Positions 8,100 to 15,663 of a DNA stretch of 64,000 nt are shown in pieces. Position numbers and translations under genes: made by a program. Each line of letters begins with the position of its first letter. The first letter of the stretch is position 1. The notes under the pieces are model-generated. The model saw only the letters and a program-made list of their open reading frames with translations, was not told the DNA's origin and ran no database searches. The stretch spans positions 124,001-188,000 of the forward strand of contig NZ_BAWM01000098.1 of assembly GCF_000759675.1 (NCBI RefSeq), read 5' to 3'. The DNA is from Neobacillus niacini. GTDB taxonomy: Bacteria; Bacillota; Bacilli; Bacillales; Cytobacillaceae.

Positions 8100-9011
8100 A
8101 TGCGTATTGATCAGCTTTTATACATTACTGAAATCGCAAAAACTGGATCTATTGCGAATACGTCTGAACGGCTTTACGTATCTTCACCTACAATAAGTCA
8201 AGCGATTAGAAGCTTAGAAGAGGAACTTGGTGCAAAGATATTTGAACGCTCTAGAACTGGTTTAGAGCCTACGGACACTGGAAAAAAAATAATAATAATA
8301 GCACAAGAGATTATTAATAGGATTGAGGATTTAAAAAACGAGGCAAAATCGGATTCTGCTGAGATTGAAGGACATCTAACTATCTCAGCAGTTTCTAGCT
8401 TTTGTAAAGGGATTATCCCTAAAACATGTGCTGAAGTCAAAGCAAAATTTCCAAAAATAACACTTGAAGTTAATGAAAATAAAGCAAATCAAGTTAGAAA
8501 AGATGTTCTGAACGGAAATGCTGATCTAGGAATAAATTTTTATCCCTCCTCTACTCTTGAAGAAAATCAGCTATTTTCTACAACACATCTTATAGATTCC
8601 CAAGTGATGGTTTGTTTTAGAAAAGATTCTGAATTGGCAAGTTTAAAAAATATTTACTTTGACGATGTAACTAAACATCCTATTGTTTTATCATATAAAA
8701 CAAATGATACAATAAAATATTATTCTAAGGTATTTGGGAAAAATAGAAAATTAAATACTTTTATTCAATCACAAAATTCTGATACAAAAAAATATTTTAT
8801 TTCACAGGGAACAGCAATTTCACTTGAAACTGACTTAACTTTTAAATCGGATCCGTTTTATCAAAGTGAAGATATTGTTGTAAAGCCAATATTAGGAATC
8901 GAATCCACACTCTCCTATTACTGTATTAGACTAAAAAACCAACATTATTCTGCAGCGGGCCAGGAATTTTTGAAAGAACTACGTGTTCAAGCTAATAAAT
9001 TCAAAGAATAA
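8100..9011 (+). CDS. LysR-family transcriptional regulator
   Basis: 303 residues. The N-terminal winged helix-turn-helix reads MRIDQLLYITEIAKTGSIAN, followed by SPTISQAIRSLEEELGAKIFERSRTG, typical of LysR. The rest is a periplasmic-binding-like effector domain (about residues 90-295). ATG at 8100 has AAGGGGTG six bases upstream; a longer start at 8067 has none. It is divergent from the acyl-CoA dehydrogenase-PHA cluster and adjoins regulon motif copy C. I infer that it controls the fatty/organic acid genes that share that motif. The inducer is unknown. A perfect terminator follows. Confidence 0.9.
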   Translation: MRIDQLLYITEIAKTGSIANTSERLYVSSPTISQAIRSLEEELGAKIFERSRTGLEPTDTGKKIIIIAQEIINRIEDLKNEAKSDSAEIEGHLTISAVSSFCKGIIPKTCAEVKAKFPKITLEVNENKANQVRKDVLNGNADLGINFYPSSTLEENQLFSTTHLIDSQVMVCFRKDSELASLKNIYFDDVTKHPIVLSYKTNDTIKYYSKVFGKNRKLNTFIQSQNSDTKKYFISQGTAISLETDLTFKSDPFYQSEDIVVKPILGIESTLSYYCIRLKNQHYSAAGQEFLKELRVQANKFKE

Positions 9012-9080
9012 TTTAAAAAGAAAGATAAATTGCCGCACGTCTAATATTAAGGATGAATAATCTCTAAATAATATGAATAG

Positions 9081-9120
9081 AAAAAAGGCATCCGAATAAG
9101 CCCATTCGGATGCCTTTTTT
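9081..9120. terminator. Intrinsic terminator after the LysR gene
   Basis: Perfect 17-bp stem, arms AAAAAAGGCATCCGAAT / ATTCGGATGCCTTTTTT with a 5-6 nt loop; works in both directions. Confidence 0.9.
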
Positions 9121-9188
9121 CTAAATCTGAAACTCTTATTACAAAAAGTAATAGGAGTCTATTTACTAACATTTATATAGACCTTTAT

Positions 9189-9356
9189 TTAAATAAACTC
9201 GCTTTCGTCATCATAAATTGGAAGTTTAATAACAAATTCTGTTCCTTTTTCTAGCTCACTATGAACTTCTATGGTCCCTCCATGTGCATAAATAATCTCT
9301 TTTACAATCGATAAACCTAAACCATTCCCTGCCCTTGTTCTTTCCGTAAATAATCC
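9189..9356 (-). pseudogene. Histidine kinase C-terminal relic (ATPase G-box end)
   Basis: A reading frame of about 55 codons encodes GLFTERTRAGNGLGLSIVKE followed by IIYAHGGTIEVHSELEKG and FVIKLPI, the G2 box and final strands of an HATPase_c domain, ending in a normal stop. A stop codon precedes it and no dimerisation, H-box or N-box sequence is found upstream. It is therefore the tail of a lost sensor kinase gene, not a functional protein. Confidence 0.7.
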
Positions 9357-9367
9357 TTAATTTAAAA

Positions 9368-9493
9368 TCAGTATTTGAAAGCCCTTGCAATTATTTCCCA
9401 TTGTTCCTCGTCTGTAAATTCTCGGTAATCAACTTCTGCCCTATAAAATAAATTTCTCCAAAATTTAAACAAACACTTTTCAAATTTACACAT
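9368..9493 (-). CDS. Small conserved protein, paralogue 1 of 2 (41 aa)
   Basis: An intact 41-codon frame from ATG (9493) to TGA with GGAGAGGAG upstream. The product starts MCKFEKCLFKFWRNLFYR and ends VDYREFTDEEQWEIIARAFKY. A second gene at 12654-12779 encodes a protein of identical length with the same WRNLFY and VDYRE-TDEEQWEII---AFKY blocks, and the leader sequences are also alike. Conservation of reading frame and ribosome site between the copies argues that it is translated. No family is recognised. It is acidic toward the C-terminus, with Cys residues near the N-terminus in this copy. Confidence 0.65.
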   Translation of the reverse strand: MCKFEKCLFKFWRNLFYRAEVDYREFTDEEQWEIIARAFKY

Positions 9494-9633
9494 ATCAAAT
9501 TCTCCTCTCCCTGTAAATGCCAAACGATGTGTCCACCATTGCTTCATCAGCGGAAATTCACAAATGCATATAAATCAAAAAAATTACATTGACTGCCCTT
9601 ATTAATTTAGTTTTTCTATTCAATAATAACAAA

Positions 9634-9765
9634 TTACTCATCTTTCGTTTTTGATTCAATAACACGAACAAGTTCTTCAATAATATCGTTTAACTTCATC
9701 ATGCTAGTATCTTTCTTTAAAATATTAGAGGTTTTATACATTAAATTTTTTTCTTGATCACTCAC
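9634..9765 (-). CDS. Small hypothetical protein (43 aa)
   Basis: GTG at 9765 follows GGAGGAGG with seven bases spacing, which decides the start over an upstream ATG at 9825. The product reads MSDQEKNLMYKTSNILKKDT and then a helical acidic tail (IIEELVRVIESKTKDE). It has no membrane segment or signal. It is not recognised and stands alone on the minus strand between small-gene copy 1 and the etf operon. The strong ribosome site is the main support. Confidence 0.55.
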   Translation of the reverse strand: MSDQEKNLMYKTSNILKKDTSMMKLNDIIEELVRVIESKTKDE

Positions 9766-10184
9766 AAAAATACCTCCTCCAATTTTTTTAAAATGCTTAC
9801 ATTTAAATTTAAACAGAAAACTCAACTTATACTTGCAAAATCTCTGAATAATCTATCCAAAATTCACAGTGCTTAATCTAAGGGGTTTTATAATAAATGT
9901 TTGAAGATTCACATTAATTATAACCCACATTACTTATATATGTAAATTACATATAAGAGAAAAAATAAAACAAGAACAAGTTAAATCCTCCTATAAAGGT
10001 TAGCTAAAGGGATTATCCCCTCCCACATTTAATAAAATATCGGTCACAGCTGGGGTTCTTAAAGTACATTTTTGGTATACGTTTACAAACAATAGAAGAC
10101 TATCAGTATTTTTCAATTTCAGATATTCTCCATTTTTTAATATTTCGTATTTCCTTCCTTCACTTTTTATAGTTAATAATTAAG
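9766..10184. other. Intergenic region without recognised gene
   Basis: About 420 bp of AT-rich DNA between the 43-aa gene and the etf terminator. A cre-like sequence at 10074-10087 (minus strand TGTAAACGTATACC, 12 of 14) is present, but no gene is positioned to use it. No ORF with a ribosome site was seen. Confidence 0.5.
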
Positions 10185-10227
10185 TAATCAGACATCCCAT
10201 AATTACTAACAAAGGAATGTCTGATTA
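10185..10227 (-). terminator. Probable terminator after etfA
   Basis: Arms TAATCAGACAT / ATGTCTGATTA (11 bp, perfect) about 15 bp past the etfA stop. The loop is long and the T tract is weak. Confidence 0.5.
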
Positions 10228-10242
10228 ATTTAGTTAACCTTA

Positions 10243-11217
10243 TTATGAGTTTACTAGGACTTTTTTGAATTCTTCCGTAAGCAGTGGAACCACCTCAAAC
10301 AAGTCACCCACAATACCGTAGTCAGCTACCTGAAAGATTGGGGCTTCCGGATCTTTGTTAATCGCAACTACTACTTTTGAGTTAGACATCCCAGCAAGAT
10401 GCTGAATGGCTCCTGAAATTCCACAGGCAATGTACAAATCAGGAGTTACGACTTTTCCAGTCTGTCCGATTTGTAACGAGTAATCACAGTATTCAGCATC
10501 ACATGCACCGCGGGATGCTCCTACTGCACCACCAAGCATCTCAGCAAGGTCCTGAAGTTGCTTAAATCCATCTGATGATTTGACCCCTCTCCCGCCAGAG
10601 ATGACTACCTTTGCTTCTGTTAGGTCTACACCGGATGTAGTTTTACGTACTACCTCTTTTACAATCGTCCGTAAATCTTTGATTTCAACATTAAATCGCA
10701 CAACCTCAATCGTTCCGCCAATTTCTTCCACTGGAATATTATTCGGGCGAACCGTTGCGAATGGTATGCCAGATACTACTTTCTTTTTCTCAAACGCCTT
10801 TCCGGAGTAAATAGGACGCGTAAAGATTACTTCACCGTTATCAACCTGAACATCAATGACGTCAGATACAAGACCAAGCCCAAAACGGGCTGCAATGCGC
10901 GGGGCAAGATCTTTTCCGATAGCCGTATGAGACATTAGAATCGCTTCTGGCTCTACAGAATCTATTACCTGACGCAACGCTTGTAAATAAGCATCCGTTG
11001 TATATACATTTAGTTCCTCGTTGCCAATAATATATACTTTTTTTGCGCCATATTTCCCCAAAACATTTGCATAATGAGTCGAATCACTGCCTATCGCAAC
11101 AGCAATAATTTCTCCGCCTTCAGCGATGCGCTGCGCTGCAGACAATGCCTCAAGTGACACACCTCTTACATTTCCAGCTTTCGCTTCCGTCAAAACCAGT
11201 ACTTTTCTCATATTCAT
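10243..11217 (-). CDS. etfA: Electron transfer flavoprotein alpha subunit
   Basis: Carries the FAD that relays electrons from acyl-CoA dehydrogenases to the quinone pool. The 324-residue product has the EtfA N-terminal fold (KVLVLTEAKAGNVRGVSLEA) and the FAD-binding C-terminal signature, seen as GASRGACDAEYCDY, QIGQTGKVVTPDLYIACGIS and GAIQHLAGMSNSKVVVAINK. AGGAGG lies before both ATG 11217 and ATG 11211; either could be used. It follows etfB by 16 bp in one operon. The acyl-CoA dehydrogenase 2.6 kb away is the probable client. Confidence 0.95.
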   Translation of the reverse strand: MNMRKVLVLTEAKAGNVRGVSLEALSAAQRIAEGGEIIAVAIGSDSTHYANVLGKYGAKKVYIIGNEELNVYTTDAYLQALRQVIDSVEPEAILMSHTAIGKDLAPRIAARFGLGLVSDVIDVQVDNGEVIFTRPIYSGKAFEKKKVVSGIPFATVRPNNIPVEEIGGTIEVVRFNVEIKDLRTIVKEVVRKTTSGVDLTEAKVVISGGRGVKSSDGFKQLQDLAEMLGGAVGASRGACDAEYCDYSLQIGQTGKVVTPDLYIACGISGAIQHLAGMSNSKVVVAINKDPEAPIFQVADYGIVGDLFEVVPLLTEEFKKVLVNS

Positions 11218-11233
11218 TTATCCTCCTATGTGA

Positions 11234-11998
11234 TTAGATTACCTTCGCTTCACTGCGAAGAAGTGCAGCTAGTTCAGCAACTTGATCTTTGATATCCCCG
11301 TTCAGGATACGGCCAGCTTCCTTTTTCTGTGGAAAAAACGTCTCAGTGACAGTCGTTTTTGCTTCTGCATCGTCCTCGATATTTAAATCATCTATCTCTA
11401 AACGCTCGATTGGTTTTTTCTTTGCTTTCATTATGCCAGGCAGTGATGGATAACGTGGTTCATTTAAGCCCTGTTGTGCTGTGACCAAAACAGGAAGTGA
11501 TACCTCGACTACTTCTTTATCCCCTTCTACATCACGCTCGATTATGGCTTTAGTGCCGTTTATGTCTAGCTTTGTAATCGTTGTTACTTGTGGAATGTTA
11601 AGTTCTTCTGCAAGTCGTGGTCCTACTTGTCCAGAACCATAATCAACTGCTACATTCCCACCTAAAATAATATCAAATTCTCTTTCTTTTATTACGGCCG
11701 TAAGGATTTTGGCTGCACTGAATTCATCAAGATCAATATCTTCAGAATCAACAATAACCGCTTTATCTGCACCCATAGCCAGTGCCGTACGCAGTGCATT
11801 CTCTGCACGTTCCGGTCCTATTGTTATAACAGTTACTTCACCATCGTGCTCTTCCCGCAATTTAATCGCTTCTTCAATCGCGTATTCATCGTAAGGATTG
11901 ATGATGAAGTTTACCCCATCTTCACTAATGGTGCCGTTTTGGAGCACAATTTTTTCTTCTGTATCAAACGTTTGTTTCATCAAAACTAAAATGTTCAT
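11234..11998 (-). CDS. etfB: Electron transfer flavoprotein beta subunit
   Basis: Partner of EtfA; binds AMP. The 254-residue product has the EtfB N-terminus (MNILVLMKQTFDTEEKI), the NPYDEYAIEEAI segment, the GADKAVIVDSED region and the beta-subunit signature LPVLVTAQQGLNEPRYPSLP followed by GIMKAKKKP. First gene of the etfBA operon; a weak copy of the regulon motif (12236-12280) is about 250 bp upstream, tying it to the acyl-CoA genes. Confidence 0.95.
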   Translation of the reverse strand: MNILVLMKQTFDTEEKIVLQNGTISEDGVNFIINPYDEYAIEEAIKLREEHDGEVTVITIGPERAENALRTALAMGADKAVIVDSEDIDLDEFSAAKILTAVIKEREFDIILGGNVAVDYGSGQVGPRLAEELNIPQVTTITKLDINGTKAIIERDVEGDKEVVEVSLPVLVTAQQGLNEPRYPSLPGIMKAKKKPIERLEIDDLNIEDDAEAKTTVTETFFPQKKEAGRILNGDIKDQVAELAALLRSEAKVI

Positions 11999-12235
11999 TT
12001 TTTTATATCCCCTTTTCAGGTTATTTTTTAAAAGGCACTACACAATTTAACGAGCTTTTGTTCACTTCAGTTCATTAGTTTGAATCCTATTCTCATTTTC
12101 ATATCTCCAGCATTCTGTTACTTCAAGCTATTTATTTGATAATCTCTAAGAATAGTTCATTACTAAACGAACCATTTTTCATTCAAAATATATTGAATAT
12201 TATTAATCATAACTCTATTGTATTGTCCCGTAAAT

Positions 12236-12280
12236 TTAGTGTTTTTAATGGTATGTTTAGCATAATTTAATATGTTATGA
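12236..12280 (-). promoter_or_regulatory. Weak regulon motif copy D (upstream of etfBA)
   Basis: On the minus strand AAACATACCATT, then AAAAACACTAAATTTA, which aligns with the AACATACC...CTGAACTTTT core of copies A-C but with several mismatches. The AACATACC block is intact. Assignment is tentative. Confidence 0.35.
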
Positions 12281-12383
12281 ACTAAGGAATTTTGTACTTA
12301 AAACTATCTGCTTCCAATTGAAAAATCTCTATTAAAATAACTTGAAGCTTGTCTTGAAAAAGGTAGTGGATATAAATAAAAAA

Positions 12384-12431
12384 ACGTGCACGGAACCATT
12401 CTCCATTGGGATCAGGGATTCCGTACACTTC
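12384..12431 (-). terminator. Hairpin with minus-strand T run
   Basis: Arms GTGCACGGAA / TTCCGTACAC (9 of 10 paired) around a 25-nt centre, with a run of T on the minus strand just after it. No gene immediately precedes it on that strand except the 41-aa gene and its own terminator, so it may end a small untranslated RNA or be a second terminator. Confidence 0.4.
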
Positions 12432-12583
12432 CTAGAAATACGACTAATATTTTATAATGCTCACCTAATAATGAGTTGATGATAAATTATATATATTAAG
12501 TTTTCTAATTACAATCGATTGACGTGTTTCCAATTTATGATAGTTTTTATTTTTTTAATTAAAACTTTCCCTTTTCATTTAAA

Positions 12584-12616
12584 TAAAAAGAGCGATCCTC
12601 AAATGAGATTCGCTCT
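12584..12616 (-). terminator. Terminator of small-protein gene copy 2
   Basis: Minus strand: AGAGCGAATCTC loop, then GATCGCTCT and TTTTT. It begins about 38 bp past the stop of the 41-aa gene. Confidence 0.7.
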
Positions 12617-12653
12617 AATTGTTTGTACCTTAATATAAAATTAAATATTTAAA

Positions 12654-12779
12654 TTAATATTTGAAAGCATTCATAATGATTTCCCATTGTTCCTCGTCAG
12701 TTAGTTCTCGGTAATCAACTTTTACCTTATAAAATAAATTCCTCCAAGAATTAATCAAACAACTTTCAGCCTTACCCAT
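12654..12779 (-). CDS. Small conserved protein, paralogue 2 of 2 (41 aa)
   Basis: Intact frame from ATG (12779) to TAA, with AGGAGAGGAG nine bases upstream. The product starts MGKAESCLINSWRNLFYK and ends VDYRELTDEEQWEIIMNAFKY. It is the same length as the copy at 9368-9493 and shares most of its C-terminal 30 residues, with many silent or conservative differences. It has its own terminator (12584-12616), which supports a real transcript. Function and family are unknown. Confidence 0.7.
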   Translation of the reverse strand: MGKAESCLINSWRNLFYKVKVDYRELTDEEQWEIIMNAFKY

Positions 12780-12884
12780 ATCAAATTCTCCTCTCCTAGT
12801 ACAATTTAAGCAACTCAAAAATTCTTCTGAATGTGCTAAGTTGTTCTTTGAAAGCCTTTTGATATTCTAGGGTTGATTTAAACC

Positions 12885-12905
12885 AGATAGCGACCTTCGC
12901 TATCT
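12885..12905. repeat. Perfect 9-bp palindrome
   Basis: AGATAGCGA, three bases, TCGCTATCT. No T run follows, so an operator or a remnant of an element is as likely as a terminator. Confidence 0.4.
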
Positions 12906-12923
12906 GCCTATTAACATTATATT

Positions 12924-12937
12924 TGAAAACGCTTACA
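12924..12937 (+). promoter_or_regulatory. Perfect cre site
   Basis: TGAAAACGCTTACA fits the CcpA consensus at all 14 positions. It precedes the TRAP-transporter relic and is 145 bp upstream of the 41-aa gene on the other strand. It may be left from the lost transporter operon. Confidence 0.55.
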
Positions 12938-12964
12938 GAATCAATTAGAATTTATAAAATTCAG

Positions 12965-13177
12965 ATAAATAGATTATTTTTAGAAGTTTTAGCCGTTCCA
13001 TTAATATATCCCTTAATAGAAAACTTAGGATTTGATTTAATTTGGTTTGGAATAGTAGCTACTGTTATGGCTGAAATTAGAATGATCCATCCTCCACTAG
13101 GATTGAACGTTTTCGTTGCTACCTCCGTAACAGGAACAAAAATTGAAGATGCTCTGCAGGTGTATGGGGGTATGTAA
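12965..13177 (+). pseudogene. TRAP transporter large permease (DctM) C-terminal relic
   Basis: Encodes LEVLAVPLIYPLIENLGFDL and WFGIVATVMAEIRMIHPP, then LGLNVFVATSV, which is the end of a DctM-type permease (the IxPPxGLNVFV motif is characteristic). The first 350 or more residues of such a protein are missing and the tail runs into the P450 relic. An open frame exists from ATG at 12923, but it cannot be a working 12-helix permease. Confidence 0.7.
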
Positions 13178-14015
13178 GCAAGTATAGTGCAAATGATAAT
13201 AAGCCGCTTGTTGTTTCATGTCCTGCTATTAGGAAAGTAATAATTGGGTAACGAATATATTCATCATCCAGCTTCTCCCCCGTTTGCGGGTCATTAGAAC
13301 TCAGCATTCGGGCCAGCATATCGGTTTCCCCTTATCTCCTCGTTCTTTGCGCTCCACAATCAGTTGATCTACTAAAGAAAACATGGATTGAATGTCCTTC
13401 TCGAACTGCTTCTTTCTTTTATATACATTAGTTTATTTTGGATAGGAAGTCGTGTACTTTGGTGCATGGCTTCATTGAGAGAATTTACCATACTTACGAT
13501 AAAAGGATTATGGTTTTCTCGATAGAAGCTGTTAAACCGATACCCAAAGCCGCATAAACCAAAGGTGTCCAGCGTCAGCCTAGTCATATCATCTGCTACA
13601 TAAATACTCTCATTGTGGTTCAAACGTTCCCACTTTTGCTCAAGCTGTTCCGCGATGTCTACCATCATAGAGTGGTAGCCTTTCATGGCTTGTTAACTAA
13701 ATGATGCGACAAGGATATTATGTGCTTTTTGCCAGTTAGGCTCACTTGTTTTGCTGGTGACAGAAAAGGCACGCACCCTACTTAATCCACCTACAAGACT
13801 CTTATCAAATTTAGATCCATTGCAACCTCAGCAACTAATTCGTGGCTGGAAAGAAAAATAGTTGAGAATCCGCCATAGAATTCCATGCGAAAAATTGGAC
13901 CGTACTCCTCTGCAATTTTACAGAGTGATAGGGTGGGTGATTCCTTGTCAATTAAAGGCAAGTTGCCAAGTGGGCCAAGCGTTTTGGGTTGTGGGATTGG
14001 CATGAAATTCTCCAT
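13165..14015 (-). pseudogene. CYP102-type cytochrome P450 pseudogene
   Basis: Three pieces in different frames on the minus strand follow the P450 BM3 (CYP102A) haem domain in order: the N-terminus (MPIPQPKTLGPLGNLPL), a middle part (KGYHSMMVDIAEQLEQKWER and MTRLTLDTFGLCGFGYRFNS), and the I-helix (IITFLIAGHETTSGLLSFAL). The joining DNA at 13687-13790 also reads as P450 with an internal stop (NWQKAHNILVASFS). The haem-binding Cys loop and the whole reductase domain are gone. It is broken by frameshifts and a 3' deletion that ends at the TRAP relic. Confidence 0.85.
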
Positions 14016-14201
14016 GAAAAATTCTCCTTTGATTACTATACTGAGTGGTATGTAAACACCACAGCGTTATGAACATCATTTGACGAATGAACGCTCATTC
14101 ATTTTTTAATCAGTATAATATCTTCTTTGATACATCGTCAATAAGATAATGAAATAATTTAAATATTTAAAATACAAAACAGTAGATACCAACAAAAACA
14201 A

Positions 14202-14226
14202 GCGTGATTCCTATGTGGATTCACGC
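14202..14226 (-). terminator. Terminator of the MFS gene
   Basis: Arms GCGTGAATCC / GGATTCACGC-type (9 of 10 paired) overlapping the stop codon, then TTGTTTTTG on the minus strand. Confidence 0.7.
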
Positions 14227-15522
14227 ATGAACTTTTATTTTCATTGTGCTCGACCAAATTAACACTGGTATTAGGAGTAGCGAGAGTATCCCTCCTGCAA
14301 TTGAAAGTGTTGCGTAACTGGAATTCGCTACAATTACGCCAGAAAGTAGCCCTCCCGATGCTCCAGATAATGCAACCATAACATCAACAGTTCCTTGCAT
14401 TTTTGCCCGATTGGTGTGATTGGTTGAATCCACAAGCATGGCGGTTCCGCTAATTAAACCAAAGTTCCAACCTAGTCCGAGAAGAATAAGTGCCAAGGTA
14501 AGTAAGATTATTGATTCACCGGGTGCCATAGCAGCCAGTATTCCTGCAGAAAGTAAAGTGACACCTGCAGCGATTGCCATAAAAGTGCGTCCAATCTTAT
14601 CCACAAGGATCCCTGTAAGGAGAGATGGAAGATACATAGCACCAACATGGAATCCAATGATCATTCCAACCTCACGTAACCCATGACCGTGCTCCCCCAT
14701 ATGTACTGGTGTCATCGTCATGATTGCAACCATAACCAATTGGGTTAACACCATTAATGTTGCTGCGGCAATAATTCCTCTTTTATTAAAAGTTAGTGTA
14801 TTTGTATTACTTTCTGATAGTATGTTCTTGTTCTTTCTCTTTTCATCTGCAATTGCTTTTGCAACAATGAGTGGGTCTGGACGCATTAACACTAGTAGCA
14901 CCAAACCAGCAAGAATATAAGTTGCTGCTGCTAAAATGAACGGTCCGGATAATGCTGGAACACCAATTTTTGTGGCAAATCGCCCCATAACATCAACCAA
15001 GTTTGGACCCGCAACAGCTCCAAATGTTGTTGATACCATGGCAATACTAATGGCTGTCGCTCTCTGCTTTGGACTTGCCAAATCGGTTCCTGCATAACGG
15101 GCTTGTAAGTTTGTGGCACCCCCAGAACCATAGATTAGTAGTGAGACAAAAAGTAGTAAAATATTATTTGTTATTGCTGAAACTACAACTCCGATTGCAC
15201 CAATACCTCCAGCGAGAAAACCGGCAGCCAGCCCTGACCCGCGACCAAAACGCTGGGATAGCCGCCCAACAAGAAGTGCTGCCCCTGCAGAACCCAGGGT
15301 GAATAACGCGGTTGGAACTCCTGAAAAGCTATCTGTTCCCAGCATATCTTGAGCTAGAAGTGCTCCAACCGTTATACCTGCTGCAAGGCCTGCACCGCCG
15401 AAAATTTGTGATAGGACAACGATAACCAAGGTCCGTCTATAAAGAGCCTCCTGCTTTTCTGGCGAGTCAATGTAATTCTGCAACTTATTTATAGCAGCTG
15501 ATTTATCTTGTTTATATGACAC
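14221..15522 (-). CDS. MFS transporter
   Basis: A 433-residue major facilitator with about 12 hydrophobic segments. The loop between helices 2 and 3 carries GRLSQRFGRGSG, a version of the MFS motif A, and the second half has the counterpart GILVDKIGRTF. The N-terminal 30 residues are cytoplasmic and charged. The start is GTG with AGGGAGG seven bases upstream. It is monocistronic, between terminators. Family membership points to export of a drug or metabolite, but the substrate cannot be read. Confidence 0.88.
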   Translation of the reverse strand: MSYKQDKSAAINKLQNYIDSPEKQEALYRRTLVIVVLSQIFGGAGLAAGITVGALLAQDMLGTDSFSGVPTALFTLGSAGAALLVGRLSQRFGRGSGLAAGFLAGGIGAIGVVVSAITNNILLLFVSLLIYGSGGATNLQARYAGTDLASPKQRATAISIAMVSTTFGAVAGPNLVDVMGRFATKIGVPALSGPFILAAATYILAGLVLLVLMRPDPLIVAKAIADEKRKNKNILSESNTNTLTFNKRGIIAAATLMVLTQLVMVAIMTMTPVHMGEHGHGLREVGMIIGFHVGAMYLPSLLTGILVDKIGRTFMAIAAGVTLLSAGILAAMAPGESIILLTLALILLGLGWNFGLISGTAMLVDSTNHTNRAKMQGTVDVMVALSGASGGLLSGVIVANSSYATLSIAGGILSLLLIPVLIWSSTMKIKVHA

Positions 15523-15618
15523 CCCTACACCTCCCTTTAATTGATAACTGATTACTAAATAATACCATTTAGTATATATATCGAAAATATATTTATATCG
15601 GTTTATTTGAATAATTGC

Positions 15619-15655
15619 AAAAAAGCCGGTTCCTTAATATAGAACCGACTTTTTT
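15619..15655. terminator. Terminator after the Vpr-like protease gene
   Basis: Arms AAAAAGCCGGTTC / GAACCGACTTTTTT with a 9-nt loop. Confidence 0.85.
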
Positions 15656-15663
15656 GTATAATT

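Larger units (their letters stand above)
11999..12583. other. Long intergenic region upstream of etfBA
   Basis: About 585 bp with no supported gene. It contains the etf promoter region with the weak regulon motif (12236-12280), a hairpin at 12384-12431 and AT-rich DNA. No RNA gene was recognised. Confidence 0.55.

Noticed and set aside
9189..9356. Reading the kinase tail as a small functional gene
   Set aside because: No start with a ribosome site and a stop directly upstream; only the tail of a domain is present.
10074..10087. cre-like site downstream of etfA
   Set aside because: Two mismatches and no gene in a position to be controlled.
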